A stretch of DNA of 64,000 bases from Devosia salina (GCF_019504385.1 NZ_CP080590.1:290001-354000); one strand, 5' to 3'. Shown: positions 1 through 8,774, counted from the first letter of the stretch. Made by a program: numbers and translations. The notes: a model not told the origin generated them from the letters alone.

Positions 1-22
1 TGTCAGCAGGCATGGAAAGCGC

Positions 23-880
23 CTAGGGCTGGAACACCATGTCGCGGTGAAACTGCAGATGCACCGCCGCCGGACGGGCCGACTGGGCATCGGGGAGCCA
101 GGCGCGGCTGCGGCCGTTGAAGCGCGTGCGCAGGTCCGGCACCATGCGATTGCTGACCAGGATCTGTCCCTGCTGGGCCAGGGTGAACAGTCCGGCGTCG
201 AAGGCCCAGTGATGCGTCCTGCACATGGGCATGACATTGCTAAGCGCATCGGGCCCGCCAAACCTGAGCGCCTGCAGGTGGCATACCTCGACCTCATAGA
301 GGCCCCGTTCGACATCGCCAAAATTGCTGCCGCAGATGGCGCAGGCGGGACCGTAATGTTCGAGGACCTGCCAGCGCAGCTGGGCGTCACGCAAGGCCAT
401 TGCGCGATTGATCCGACGCAGTGGCGACGGCGCGGAGGGCCTGGCCACCAGTTCCGGCTGCGCAGGCGCTTCGAGGCCGTCAAACGGCAGGAGCGTGCGC
501 TCCAGGCGCAGGATGGCCCGCCGGTCGGGCGCGGAAAGGCGCCTTATCCCGGTGGAGAAATAGCTGAACGCGATGCTGCCATCGGGCCGATAGGCCAGCG
601 CTTCCAGCGGCTCGGCTACCTGTTCGAGGCGGATGCTGTGGGCAAAGATCTCGATCTGACAGAGGTCGAGGAACATGAACCGCCGATGCATCGCATCGAG
701 TCGAACCTCGGAGACCTCGGCCTTGCCGAAATAGCCGTGCCGCACTTCGTCCCGCGGCGCATAGAGCAGCACCTTGCGGCCGATGGCCTTCATGGCCAGG
801 TCCTTGTTCCGGTTGTCGATCCGAACCACGTCGAACGATTTCTGGCGGCTGGGCCGCACATTGAGAACGGCAAAAGGCAT
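23..880 (-). CDS. HNH endonuclease domain protein
   Basis: A 285-residue protein whose C-terminal third carries a classic HNH nuclease core. CAIC is followed by EVCHL, GGPD.LSN and PMCRTHHWAFD, which supply the zinc-binding cysteines and the catalytic His-Asn-His series. The N-terminal half is unrecognised and probably gives specificity or partner binding; this layout is common in stand-alone bacterial HNH proteins. It reads on the same strand as the ABC operon that ends just upstream but is separated from it by 53 bp. It lies outside the IME. The target is unknown; restriction-like or housekeeping nuclease roles are both possible. Confidence 0.8.
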   Translation of the reverse strand: MPFAVLNVRPSRQKSFDVVRIDNRNKDLAMKAIGRKVLLYAPRDEVRHGYFGKAEVSEVRLDAMHRRFMFLDLCQIEIFAHSIRLEQVAEPLEALAYRPDGSIAFSYFSTGIRRLSAPDRRAILRLERTLLPFDGLEAPAQPELVARPSAPSPLRRINRAMALRDAQLRWQVLEHYGPACAICGSNFGDVERGLYEVEVCHLQALRFGGPDALSNVMPMCRTHHWAFDAGLFTLAQQGQILVSNRMVPDLRTRFNGRSRAWLPDAQSARPAAVHLQFHRDMVFQP

Positions 881-933
881 GCGTATTTTCCCCCAAATGG
901 GGCCAATACGTAGGGATGGCGCCGAAGAATGCC

Positions 934-1797
934 TTAACCGCGAGTCTCCGGCCCGTTATGACGGCCAAAGAAGGCAGATGCCGGATCGGCCAGGACAAGA
1001 TGGCGGATCTGCGACCAGAGGTGTGCCCGCTGTTCGGCGAAGGCCGGCAGGCGGGTGGCCTCAGCAATCGATCGTGGTCGCGGCAGCGCCACCTCGACAT
1101 CGTCAAGCAGCTTGCCCCCGCCCATGACGATCACCCTGTCGGCCAGCAACAGCGCTTCGTCGACGCTATGGGTGACGAAGAGCACAGTGGGCCGTCGCGC
1201 CGCGCACAGGGCCAGCAGGTCTTCCTGCATCAATTCCCTTGTCTGCGCGTCGAGATTGGCGAACGGCTCGTCCATCAGCAGAATATCGGGCTGCCCGGCA
1301 AGGGCCCGGGCGAGCGCCACGCGTTGCCGCATGCCCCCCGACAATTGTGCGGGATAGTGCGCGGCCCAGCGTTCCAGTCCGACCTGGCGGAGATGTTCCT
1401 GTACCAGCCGGTCGCGGTCGGTGGCGGGCCACCCCGCCGCTTCAAGAGCGAAGCGGACATTGTCGCTGACATTGCGCCAGGGGATCAGCCGGGCCGTCTG
1501 GAACACCATGCCGATGCCCGGGCCGGGGACAGGCGGCGCCGCCCCGATGCGGACCGAGCCCTGGTCCGGCGCGATCAGCCCATCGGCCAGCCGCAACAGC
1601 GTAGTCTTGCCACAACCGGACGGCCCGACAACGGCAACAAACTGTTGCGCCGGCACCACCAGGTCCACCGCGTCCACTGCCCTTGTCGGCAGGCCGTCGC
1701 GCAACGCAAACGATTTGCTGACCCCGGAGAATGTGATGGAGCGTCCGGTGTTGACTGCTTCAGGGCTCGGTTGCGGCCTGGCCGCTGTTCGGTTCAT
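934..1797 (-). CDS. ABC transporter ATP-binding protein (NitT/TauT type)
   Basis: ATPase subunit of a small-molecule importer. It has Walker A GPSGCGKTT, signature LSGGMRQRVALARAL, Walker B ILLMDEPFANLD and a switch histidine in VTHSVDEA, in the right order for a 287-residue SsuB/TauB/ThiZ-like protein. Its ATG overlaps the stop of the substrate-binding gene (ATGA), so the two are translationally coupled. It is the last gene of a permease, binding protein, ATPase operon. The sequence does not show the substrate; sulfonate, nitrate, taurine or pyrimidine precursors are typical for the family. Confidence 0.9.
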   Translation of the reverse strand: MNRTAARPQPSPEAVNTGRSITFSGVSKSFALRDGLPTRAVDAVDLVVPAQQFVAVVGPSGCGKTTLLRLADGLIAPDQGSVRIGAAPPVPGPGIGMVFQTARLIPWRNVSDNVRFALEAAGWPATDRDRLVQEHLRQVGLERWAAHYPAQLSGGMRQRVALARALAGQPDILLMDEPFANLDAQTRELMQEDLLALCAARRPTVLFVTHSVDEALLLADRVIVMGGGKLLDDVEVALPRPRSIAEATRLPAFAEQRAHLWSQIRHLVLADPASAFFGRHNGPETRG

Positions 1798-2822
1798 CGG
1801 TCCGCCGAATCCATGGAATCGACGACGCCCAAGGCCGCGAGGGCCGCATCAACCGGCGCGAAATCCACCCAGTCGAGCAGCGCCGGCGTGCTCAGGCCGG
1901 CAAACTCTTCGGTGTCGAACAGCCAATTGGCGGTATAGTCGAGGGCGTCGGCGCTGAGGCCCCCATTGACGCTCCAACTGGCCGCAAATGCGGGTGCCAG
2001 CGTTTCGAGCATGGTCCGGTCCGTATCGGGCAGTGCTGCGCTCATCGCGTCGACCCAGAGCGCCGGATCGGCGGCGAAGTCGCGGCTGATGCGGATGAGG
2101 GCCCGGATGACGGCGGCGACATCCTCGGGCCGCTCCGCCAGCACGGCAGCAGGAACCGCATTGACCTTGTTGACCAGCGGCGCGGCGGCGAAATAGGCGT
2201 CCTGATCCACCAGGATATGCAGTCCGCTATGGTCCGGCAGGCTGGCCCAGGTGCCGATCGACATGGTGGTGGCGTCGATCTGTCCGGCCAGCAAGGCCTG
2301 GGCGCGAATATTGGGTTGGCCCAGGCTGATGACTTCGGAGGCATCGAGATCGGCGCCGAGGCGCTCGAGCACCAGGCGCGACAGCGTGTGATCGAGGCTG
2401 CCGATGCGGCCGACACCGAAGCGCGCGCCACCGAGCCCGGTCAGGTCCGTGATCTCCGCGCGCGCCGCGATCAGGAAGGGCAGGGACGTGTTGGGCGAGG
2501 TCACGGCGCGCAGATCACCGGCGCCGGCGGCCATGGCCTGCAGCAGGGCGTCCACCCCGATATTGGCCATTTCGCCCTCGCCGGCCTGCAATGCCGCGAG
2601 CGCCGATGGCGTCTGCTGCACGCGCACCAGCTCGACATTGACCCCTTCACGCTCGAAATAGCCGAGGGCCACGGCCAGATCCATCACCGAATTGGGCACC
2701 AGGGGCGGTTCGAGATGGGTCACGATCAGGCGGAAAGGCGCATCCGATTGCGCCGCGCACCCGCTCGCGAGCGCCAGGGTCAGCAGCAGGGACGCCAGAT
2801 GGGCTTTTACGTGACGGAACAT
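1794..2822 (-). CDS. ABC transporter substrate-binding protein, NMT1/SsuA-like
   Basis: A periplasmic binding protein of 342 residues. I chose the ATG at 2822 because it opens directly into a signal peptide (MFRHVKAHLASLLLTLALASGC) whose final Cys fits a lipobox, so the mature protein may be a lipoprotein. The body (LGYFEREGVNVELV, GEGEMANIGVDALLQAM, GQIDATTMSIGTWASL) is typical of NMT1/THI5-like and SsuA-like binders. The gene overlaps the ATPase gene by 4 bp and follows the permease by 26 bp. Ligand unknown. Confidence 0.87.
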   Translation of the reverse strand: MFRHVKAHLASLLLTLALASGCAAQSDAPFRLIVTHLEPPLVPNSVMDLAVALGYFEREGVNVELVRVQQTPSALAALQAGEGEMANIGVDALLQAMAAGAGDLRAVTSPNTSLPFLIAARAEITDLTGLGGARFGVGRIGSLDHTLSRLVLERLGADLDASEVISLGQPNIRAQALLAGQIDATTMSIGTWASLPDHSGLHILVDQDAYFAAAPLVNKVNAVPAAVLAERPEDVAAVIRALIRISRDFAADPALWVDAMSAALPDTDRTMLETLAPAFAASWSVNGGLSADALDYTANWLFDTEEFAGLSTPALLDWVDFAPVDAALAALGVVDSMDSADR

Positions 2823-2848
2823 GCAGCAATCTTTCGCATTCGGCCGGT

Positions 2849-3622
2849 CTAGTGTGACCAGCGCGTGAGATAGTTTTCGAGGAGGCGCAATAGTTCTGTG
2901 ACGATCACGCCAATGGCGGCAAGGGTCAGGACGATGACGAAATATTCCGCCATCCGAAAGCTGTTGCCATAAAGCGCCAGCAGGCCGCCCAGACCGGTAA
3001 CGGCGGTGTAGAGCTCGGCCACCACGGTGTTGATGAGGCCGATCGTGGCGCCGATCCGCAACCCGGTCAGGATATAAGGAACCGCGCCGGGCAAGATGAT
3101 CGCCCGGAAGATGCGCGCCCTGCCGGCCCCCACCGAGCGCGCCATTTCGACCAGGTCGATATCGGCCTGGCGCACACCGGCATAGGTATTGATCACCATG
3201 GGCATGACGGCGCCGAGGAAAACGATGAAGAGCTTGGCCTCGATACCCAGGCCCAAGAGCACAATGACCAGCGGGATGAAGGCCACGCGCGGCGTTGCCG
3301 CCAATGCATAGACGTAGATTTCGAGCGTTCGCCCCAGAAGGCCGAAGGCACCCATCAGCGCGCCCAAAGGCAGGGCCAGCAACGCAGCCAGCAGTGTGCC
3401 GCCGAGATAGGTCCCCAGGCTTGCAACCAGAGCCCCCTGCAGCCGCCCCTCGGACCACAGCCGTGTCGCCGCTACGGCGGTGTCGAGCGGCGTCGGGATG
3501 ATGTTCCGGCTTGTGTGGAGTGCCGCCAGCCACCACAGCACCAGCAGCAGGCCGAGCAGGCCCAGGCGCGTTGCGGCAATCAGCAGCGGCGCGGCGTGGC
3601 GCGCGTCCAACCTGCCAGCCAT
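2849..3622 (-). CDS. ABC transporter permease (BPD family)
   Basis: An inner-membrane permease of about 257 residues with multiple hydrophobic helices. It carries the coupling loop expected of SsuC/TauC-type permeases (EMARSVGAGRARIFRAIILPGAVPYILTG, the EAA motif). I prefer the ATG at 3622 because a GGGAGG ribosome site lies 7 nt before it; an upstream GTG at 3658 would put the start inside an inverted repeat. It is the first gene of the three-gene ABC operon. Confidence 0.88.
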   Translation of the reverse strand: MAGRLDARHAAPLLIAATRLGLLGLLLVLWWLAALHTSRNIIPTPLDTAVAATRLWSEGRLQGALVASLGTYLGGTLLAALLALPLGALMGAFGLLGRTLEIYVYALAATPRVAFIPLVIVLLGLGIEAKLFIVFLGAVMPMVINTYAGVRQADIDLVEMARSVGAGRARIFRAIILPGAVPYILTGLRIGATIGLINTVVAELYTAVTGLGGLLALYGNSFRMAEYFVIVLTLAAIGVIVTELLRLLENYLTRWSH

Positions 3623-3640
3623 GCCTTGCCTCCCTGTCAC

Positions 3641-3663
3641 GACAGGTGCCACTTGCACCTGTC
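3641..3663. promoter_or_regulatory. Inverted repeat upstream of the ABC operon (possible operator)
   Basis: A perfect 9-bp inverted repeat, GACAGGTGC-N5-GCACCTGTC, lies 18 bp upstream of the permease start codon. Its size and symmetry fit a dimeric repressor site. It could also form a hairpin in the leader RNA, but no T-run follows. The regulator is not identifiable here. Confidence 0.45.
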
Positions 3664-3800
3664 CGCTCGCCTGGTCAAGGTTCGTCGGGTCAGCTCTGCC
3701 CGATGCCCGCTAGCGCCATTGTGTATCGATCGCGAATGCCATGGCGGCCTGACAGGACCATGCGCGCTGCAGAGGCTCGCTGGATGTCCATTTGAGGAAT

Positions 3801-3841
3801 TGGAGCGGGTGAAGGGAATCGAACCCTCGTCGTAAGCTTGG
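3801..3841. repeat. attachment site, left (3' end of tRNA-Gly copied)
   Basis: 41 bp identical to 52252-52292, which is the 3' end of the tRNA-Gly(CCC) gene including CCA, in the same orientation. There is no tRNA body to its right, so this is the displaced tRNA 3' end left after integration. The repeat ends at mismatches at 3800 and 3842. Sequence left of it is the chromosomal ABC operon region. Confidence 0.9.
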
Positions 3842-4081
3842 ACAATAAACAGTATGATACGTTTTCCACAACCTACGTGTAACACAATATTCCGCATTTT
3901 GTATCACAAAAGCTATTCGTCAAATTGGGATGAGGACCATTGTAGGGTGCGTTCCAGATGACGTTGCCCCCATCTTTTATCCAGCGTGACGTAGACTCCG
4001 GGGGTTGTTTTGGCCCTGCTGAGCCTGGTGGAAGACGGGGGCTGGCGTGGAGCTGGCCATTGAGCGCAGCGCCAGGTCCCG

Positions 4082-4140
4082 TCATGGGGTAAAGGTGGTT
4101 GCGTATTCGGTTGGGGTGAGCCAGCCGAGCCGCGAGTGTG
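4082..4140 (-). pseudogene. IS3-family orfB C-terminal remnant
   Basis: Read on the minus strand this gives HSRLGWLTPTEYATTFTP followed by TGA. That is the hallmark C-terminus of an IS3-family OrfB transposase. The frame is cut exactly at 4141, where the next IS begins. The AT-richer sequence down to about 3850 probably holds the rest of the old IS 3' region. No continuation is visible right of 5411, so the target had already been rearranged or only one end survived. Confidence 0.7.
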
Positions 4141-4179
4141 TGAGCTACTCCCCAATCGTTGGACAGCTTTTGGCGTAAA

Positions 4180-5055
4180 TTAAGCTACTCGTTGCACCTG
4201 CTGGTCGGGTTGGTTTTGGTCAATGCGCTGCCAATAGATCACGGCAGGCGGTTTTCCGCCAAGGGCGGAATGAGGGCGTCGGTTATTATAGAAGTCCACC
4301 CATTCGCGGACGCCGGCGCGGGCCTGTGACCCGGTCTCCCAGGCGTGCAGGTAGACGCATTCGTATTTGAGGGTTCTCCAGAGCCGCTCGACAAAGATGT
4401 TGTCGAGGAACCGGCCCTTGCCATCCATGGAGATGCGCACCCCCATTCGTCGCAACCGATCGGTCCAGGCAAAGGACGTGAACTGGCTCCCCTGATCGGT
4501 GTTCATGATCTCGGGCGGACCGAACTTGTGGACCGCCTCGTTCAACGCCTCGATGCAGAAGTCTGCCTCCAGCGTGTTCGAGATGCGCCATGCCAAGACC
4601 TTGCGGGTGTGCCAGTCCATGATGGCCACCAGGTAGAGAAAGCCCCGGCGCATCGGTAAATACGTGATATCCGCAGCCCAGGCCTGGTTCGGGCGCTCCA
4701 CCCTCAACCCCTTCAGAAGATAGGGCCAGATCTTGTGCCCCTTGGCTGGTCTCGAGGTATTGGGCTTCTGATAAATCGGCATCAGGCCCATGAGCCGCAT
4801 CAGCCGACGCACGCGCTTCTCGTTTATCACGTGACCTTCATTGCGCAGGTGCCAGGTCATCTGCCGGACTCCGAAGAAGGGCGTTTCCAGGAATTGCCCA
4901 TCGATCCTGCGCATCAGGGCAAGGTTGATCTCGGTCTCGCCTTTCGGCGTGTAGTAGAACGAAGAGCGCGCGATCGACAGCAGCGTGCACTGTTTGCCAA
5001 TTGAGAGCACGGGGTGATCAGGTTCTATCATCCCTCGCCTCACTTCCCGCCCCAA
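4180..5055 (-). CDS. IS3-family transposase OrfB (rve integrase core)
   Basis: A 291-residue DDE transposase. The catalytic residues sit in WAADITYLPM (first D), NTDQGSQFTS (second D) and DNIFVERLWRTLKYE (E), with N-terminal HTH_21-like sequence MTWHLRNEGHVINEKRVRRLMR. In this family OrfB is made as an OrfAB fusion by -1 frameshifting from orfA, which overlaps its 5' end by 16 bp. Full length, apparently intact. Confidence 0.93.
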   Translation of the reverse strand: MGREVRRGMIEPDHPVLSIGKQCTLLSIARSSFYYTPKGETEINLALMRRIDGQFLETPFFGVRQMTWHLRNEGHVINEKRVRRLMRLMGLMPIYQKPNTSRPAKGHKIWPYLLKGLRVERPNQAWAADITYLPMRRGFLYLVAIMDWHTRKVLAWRISNTLEADFCIEALNEAVHKFGPPEIMNTDQGSQFTSFAWTDRLRRMGVRISMDGKGRFLDNIFVERLWRTLKYECVYLHAWETGSQARAGVREWVDFYNNRRPHSALGGKPPAVIYWQRIDQNQPDQQVQRVA

Positions 5056-5333
5056 GGCTTGAGCTTTCTGGACAAAAAATCGTTGGCGACGGCCAGCTCT
5101 CCGATCTTGGCATGCAGATCCTTGACCTGTTCATCGTCAATCTCAGGCCTTTTGCGCCCGCCGCGCTCGAACACACCCGATGCCCCTTCGAGCAACGCCC
5201 GTTTCCATTGGTGGATCATCGTGGGGTGAATTCCGAACCGGCTCGCCAATTCCGATACCGTCTCTTCGCCCTTCAATGCTTCCAGGGCGACCTTCGCCTT
5301 GAACTCGGGCGAATGCTGCTTGCGTTTCGACAT
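5040..5333 (-). CDS. IS3-family transposase OrfA (helix-turn-helix)
   Basis: About 97 residues from MSKRKQHSPEFKAKVALEAL. It is an HTH_Tnp_1 protein (SELASRFGIHPTMIHQWKRAL) that binds the IS ends, followed by a leucine-zipper-like segment. The upstream in-frame Met at 5369 is less likely because the family begins at this conserved Lys/Arg-rich motif. It overlaps orfB, as expected for programmed frameshifting. Confidence 0.92.
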   Translation of the reverse strand: MSKRKQHSPEFKAKVALEALKGEETVSELASRFGIHPTMIHQWKRALLEGASGVFERGGRKRPEIDDEQVKDLHAKIGELAVANDFLSRKLKPWGGK

Positions 5334-5490
5334 CTCTGATCTCCATCGTCGAAGACCAGCAGACAACAATTCCTAGCTTACGTCAGCGTCCCATTTTCGG
5401 GGAGTAGCTCAGGGCGATAACCTACCAGTAAGAGATATTTATTAACGTCACTCGAACTGGAGCAACGAATCAAAAGCTAGATTACGCGTT

Positions 5491-6081
5491 GTGGGCTCGA
5501 ATATAGCTCATGAATGCGGAAGCCGAGCCACTCCAACCGCTTTTCAGAGTGGAACTCCGAGGGACAAAGGCTCGACTGATGAGCAGAAAGACCAGAACGC
5601 TGTGGCTGGCAAAGCACCTCAAAACATCAAATTGCCTTTCGAGCAAAGTGTCGGCTACCAAGCTCGCCTTACTCATCGGCTTATACAGCGGCTCCTCCAC
5701 CAGAAGATTGCGCCGTATGGGGTAACACCCGGCATGTGGTATTTTCTACGCGCCTTGTGGCACAAGGACGGGCAAACTCAGCGAGAATTGTCCCTTTTGG
5801 TCGGCACTATGGAGCCGACGACATTGAGCGCAATCAGAACGATGGAAGCTTCTGGATTAGTTCAGAGAAAGCGAAACGACGAGGACCGACGAAAAATAAA
5901 TGTCTTTTTGACCGGTCGCGGACGCGAGTTGGAAAATATCCTTATGCCACTTGCGAAGGAGGTCGTAGATGCATCTGTTGAAGATTTCTCCATCAATGAA
6001 CGTGGTCTCTTGCTTCAATATTTGAAATCAATTCAAAATAATATTTTGAAGCACCTCGACGAAGACGTCCATCTGGGTTAA
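5491..6081 (+). CDS. MarR-family transcriptional regulator
   Basis: A winged-helix regulator. The core runs from about residue 45: RLIQRLLHQKIAPYGVTPGMWYFLRAL, then recognition-helix sequence QRELSLLVGTMEPTTLSAIRTMEASGLVQRKRNDEDRRKINVFLTGRG, the standard MarR wing with a DxR motif. The first 40 residues are atypical, so the true start may be downstream of 5491. It is the only transcription factor next to the phthalate genes and is the best candidate to bind the TTAG-N4-CTAA palindromes. MarR proteins usually repress and are released by aromatic acids. Confidence 0.88.
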   Translation: MGSNIAHECGSRATPTAFQSGTPRDKGSTDEQKDQNAVAGKAPQNIKLPFEQSVGYQARLTHRLIQRLLHQKIAPYGVTPGMWYFLRALWHKDGQTQRELSLLVGTMEPTTLSAIRTMEASGLVQRKRNDEDRRKINVFLTGRGRELENILMPLAKEVVDASVEDFSINERGLLLQYLKSIQNNILKHLDEDVHLG

Positions 6082-6114
6082 CATCCCACTCTTGGCCTCC
6101 ACCGCTCCCGAAGC

Positions 6115-6564
6115 TTACGGCGGACTGATTGTCCTCACAAATTCCTCGATCGACATGACCTCACGCGGGGGTATATCCTCGATTTCAGGCCCAGGATCGA
6201 CGTCGTAGCTGAGCGTATCGCCATCCCAGAACCACCAATAGGCCACGTTCTCCCGCTTGCCCTCATGTTTGTCGAGTATCGACATCTTGAACTTGGGGAA
6301 AGCCTTCAGCGCGTCCGGTACGGGAGCGTTGCCCATCAGGCGCGCAGAAACGGATCCCATGTCGACGGCTGCGGCCAAGGGGATCATGGCGATAAAGCGC
6401 GTATCGAGCCTGGCAAGGGTGGCCGCATCCGCGCCCTGTTCGTATGGTCCGGCAAGAGCCCGCACCACCTCGGGGTAGGAGGGATGATTGTGGGTAACCT
6501 GGACATAGGCATGTCCACGCGGTGTTTCGACTTCGACTATGTCGCCTGGCACAAATTTCGTCAT
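6115..6564 (-). CDS. Small conserved protein following pht5 (Imm26-like fold guess)
   Basis: 149 residues, soluble, no signal peptide. The N-terminus FVPGDIVEVETPRGHAYVQVTHNHP resembles the beta-rich start of Imm26-like proteins, but this is a weak likeness. It begins only 3 bp after the pht5 stop, so it belongs to the pht2-pht4-pht5 transcript. It might help the decarboxylase or transport, or be an unrelated hitch-hiker. Function not recognised. Confidence 0.6.
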   Translation of the reverse strand: MTKFVPGDIVEVETPRGHAYVQVTHNHPSYPEVVRALAGPYEQGADAATLARLDTRFIAMIPLAAAVDMGSVSARLMGNAPVPDALKAFPKFKMSILDKHEGKRENVAYWWFWDGDTLSYDVDPGPEIEDIPPREVMSIEEFVRTISPP

Positions 6565-6567
6565 GGT

Positions 6568-7560
6568 TCAGAGACTGAAGCTTTCTAGGGTCGCAGGGTG
6601 AAAGAGCTCGTTCACATCGACCTTTCGGGGAGAGAGCCCCTGCTCATAGTGATAGCCGAGAAACGTCTCGAGGACCTTTCTGTTCTGATCGACGCCGTAG
6701 GACCATATATCGTTGCCCATCAGGTTGCGAGCGCGACGAAGATTGTCTTCGACGAACGGCATGGTGACCTTCGTTGCAGAAGTATCCGCCAGCGCAGCAT
6801 CCGACATCGCCTTCGAGCGGGTGAAAGCCTTCAGCAGTGCTCCCGGCAGCCACGGATGCTCGTCTGCCAGACGGCGCCGCACACCCAGAACGTGCATGAT
6901 GGGGAAGATGGCGGTGCGCCTGAAATAGTCCTCGGCCGCGCCGATCGAGTCGGTGAACAGGCGCCCCACATGCGGGTGTTCCTCGTCGTAGCACAGAGGC
7001 GCGCGCGGCCCTATGAACCCGTCTATCTCGCCAGCGGCAAGCATGGCGTTCAGCGTGGCGCCCTGAGGGGCTTCCTCGACCTTCACGTTCGGCGGCAGGT
7101 CGACCTTGATCTTTTCGGGACGCCCCGCCGTATTCATGCCGCCGCGGACCCAGACGATGTCCTCGGCGCCGAGGCCGTACTCGTCCTTGAGAATTCCACG
7201 CACCCAGACATTGGCCGATAGCTGGTATTCCGCGATTCCGATACGGCGTCCGCGAAGGTCCGCCGGCGTGGAAATGCCCTTGTCGGTGCGGATGTATATG
7301 GACGTGTGGCGGAACGCACGCGAGAGGAATATGGGAACCGCAACATAATGGGGCTCTCCGCGTGCGACCGAGATCGAATAGGAAGAGAGCGAAAGCTCGC
7401 TGATGTCGAACGCCTGGTGCCGGAATGCCCTGAAGAACATCTCCTCGGGCGAAAGCAGCATGCAGACCGGATCGACCCCGTCGATCTTCACCCGGCCGTC
7501 ATAGATCGGCCGGGTCCGGTCGTAATCACCCATGGCAAGCGATAGATTGAGATTGCTCAT
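6568..7560 (-). CDS. pht5: 4,5-dihydroxyphthalate decarboxylase
   Basis: Converts 4,5-dihydroxyphthalate to protocatechuate, the last step of the upper phthalate pathway. The 330-residue protein has the periplasmic-binding-protein-like fold of Pht5 homologues, without a signal peptide: LAMGDYDRTRPIYDGRVKIDG, FDISELSLSSYSIS, FRHTSIYIRTDKGI and YFRRTAIFPIMHVLGVRR. It can be misannotated as an ABC binding protein, but the neighbours pht2, pht3 and pht4 settle the role. GGGGAGA lies 6 nt before the ATG. It is 17 bp downstream of pht4. Confidence 0.88.
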   Translation of the reverse strand: MSNLNLSLAMGDYDRTRPIYDGRVKIDGVDPVCMLLSPEEMFFRAFRHQAFDISELSLSSYSISVARGEPHYVAVPIFLSRAFRHTSIYIRTDKGISTPADLRGRRIGIAEYQLSANVWVRGILKDEYGLGAEDIVWVRGGMNTAGRPEKIKVDLPPNVKVEEAPQGATLNAMLAAGEIDGFIGPRAPLCYDEEHPHVGRLFTDSIGAAEDYFRRTAIFPIMHVLGVRRRLADEHPWLPGALLKAFTRSKAMSDAALADTSATKVTMPFVEDNLRRARNLMGNDIWSYGVDQNRKVLETFLGYHYEQGLSPRKVDVNELFHPATLESFSL

Positions 7561-7577
7561 TTATTCTCCCCTCATTG

Positions 7578-8774
7578 TTATACGGGCACCTGCTCGACGA
7601 GGTCGACGAAAGTCCCTGTCTCTGCGGAACGGATGATGGCGTGGCAAGCTTCAAGGCTCGCCAGACCCCATCTGGCGGACTGTACGGCCGGATGTCCGTG
7701 CCGGACGGTCTGGACCAGCGCATCGATGACTTCGGTGCGCGCTGTCTCGAACGTCGGCGCGGGCACGAATTTCTGTTCAAAGTCGCCATAAACGTGCAAT
7801 CCAGAGGGAACCAGGCGAATGTCCCCGCGATCGCACAGCACAACGATCGGTCCGAAATGTTCATACTGGTCCGCCGGCTTGGGTGCGTCGCCGGCACCGT
7901 ATGTACGGGTCGTCTTGAGCGCAGCTTCCTGCTGCGCATCGAGCACCGTCGCCAGCGTCCTGCGCGCCGCGCCATAGCCCTGGGGCGATTTCCGTTGCCC
8001 GAGCTCTCCGATCCCGTCCATCCAGATGTCGCTGTCGAAATGCGCGTAACCCGAATATGTGAAGGTCGCGAAGCACCCGTTTTGAAAGCTCATCAAAGCG
8101 CTGTATGCGCCTTCGGTGGGACGATCGGGGTCCCAGGCGCCGGTCATCGCCGCCAGCCGGGTCCCCACGCCTCCGGCGAGGAACCTCACGACATCGATCT
8201 GATGTACGCCTTGGCTGAAAATGACGCCCCCGCCTTCGCTTGTGCGCAATTCTTCCGGCCGCCGCGGCCGATAGAGGAAATCGGTGTAGTTAAAAGCTTG
8301 AATCATGCGAATCCGGCCAAGTTCGCCGCTGCGGATCAGTTCCCCCGCCTGTTGCACGGGACGATCAAAGCTGTGGCTGGGGCCGACGATCACGTCGACG
8401 CCCGCTTTCTCGGCCGCCTCGACGATGCGCCGTCCGTCCGCCATCTCCACGGCCAACGGCTTGTCTAGCAGGATATGTTTGCCGGCCGCGGCGACCGCTA
8501 CCGCATGGTCAGCATGCATCTGGTGCGGTGTGGCGATGTACACCACTTCCACCTCGGGATCGGCGCAGAGCCCCTCCACATTCTCGTAGACGCGGCCACC
8601 GAATTCCGCCTGAAAAGCACGCCGCGAGGCTTCTCGCGGCGCACAGGCGGCCACGAGGCGGATACGGGGATCCGAGCGAAAGGCAGGCAGCATGAGCATG
8701 AACGCCCGCCCCAGCCCTAGCACGCCCAGTCGGATGGGGTTCGAAATTGCTGGGGAATCAGAGGTCAACGACAA
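7578..8774 (-). CDS. pht4: Phthalate 4,5-cis-dihydrodiol dehydrogenase (Gfo/Idh/MocA)
   Basis: Oxidises the cis-dihydrodiol made by phthalate dioxygenase to 4,5-dihydroxyphthalate using NAD. The N-terminal Rossmann segment is IRLGVLGLGRAFMLMLPAF, followed by the family signature VYIATPHQMHADHAV and the catalytic-lysine region ILLDKPLAVEM. C-terminal Gfo/Idh catalytic-domain sequence includes GGVIFSQGVHQIDVVRFLAGG. 398 residues, usual length for Pht4. Its start overlaps the pht2 end by 17 bp. Substrate is inferred from context. Confidence 0.86.
   Translation of the reverse strand: MSLTSDSPAISNPIRLGVLGLGRAFMLMLPAFRSDPRIRLVAACAPREASRRAFQAEFGGRVYENVEGLCADPEVEVVYIATPHQMHADHAVAVAAAGKHILLDKPLAVEMADGRRIVEAAEKAGVDVIVGPSHSFDRPVQQAGELIRSGELGRIRMIQAFNYTDFLYRPRRPEELRTSEGGGVIFSQGVHQIDVVRFLAGGVGTRLAAMTGAWDPDRPTEGAYSALMSFQNGCFATFTYSGYAHFDSDIWMDGIGELGQRKSPQGYGAARRTLATVLDAQQEAALKTTRTYGAGDAPKPADQYEHFGPIVVLCDRGDIRLVPSGLHVYGDFEQKFVPAPTFETARTEVIDALVQTVRHGHPAVQSARWGLASLEACHAIIRSAETGTFVDLVEQVPV

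Larger units (their letters stand above)
4141..5411. mobile_element. IS3-family insertion sequence
   Basis: 1271 bp bounded by imperfect inverted repeats beginning TGAGCTACTCCCC (4141 on the plus strand, 5411 on the minus strand), with further similarity inside. It encodes overlapping orfA and orfB on the minus strand. I see no clear short target duplication: the flanks are GTGTG and GGGCG. This suggests recombination after insertion. It interrupts an older IS3-type remnant on its left. Confidence 0.88.

Noticed and set aside
47..913. Long plus-strand open frame opposite the HNH gene
   Set aside because: It mirrors the HNH gene in antisense, has no domain, and reflects high GC; the minus strand has clear HNH motifs.
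3803..3841. Partial tRNA gene
   Set aside because: Only the 3' 41 bp of tRNA-Gly is present; it is the att copy, not a functional tRNA.
6568..7560. ABC transporter substrate-binding protein
   Set aside because: The fold is similar but there is no signal peptide, and the neighbours pht2, pht3 and pht4 point to the decarboxylase.
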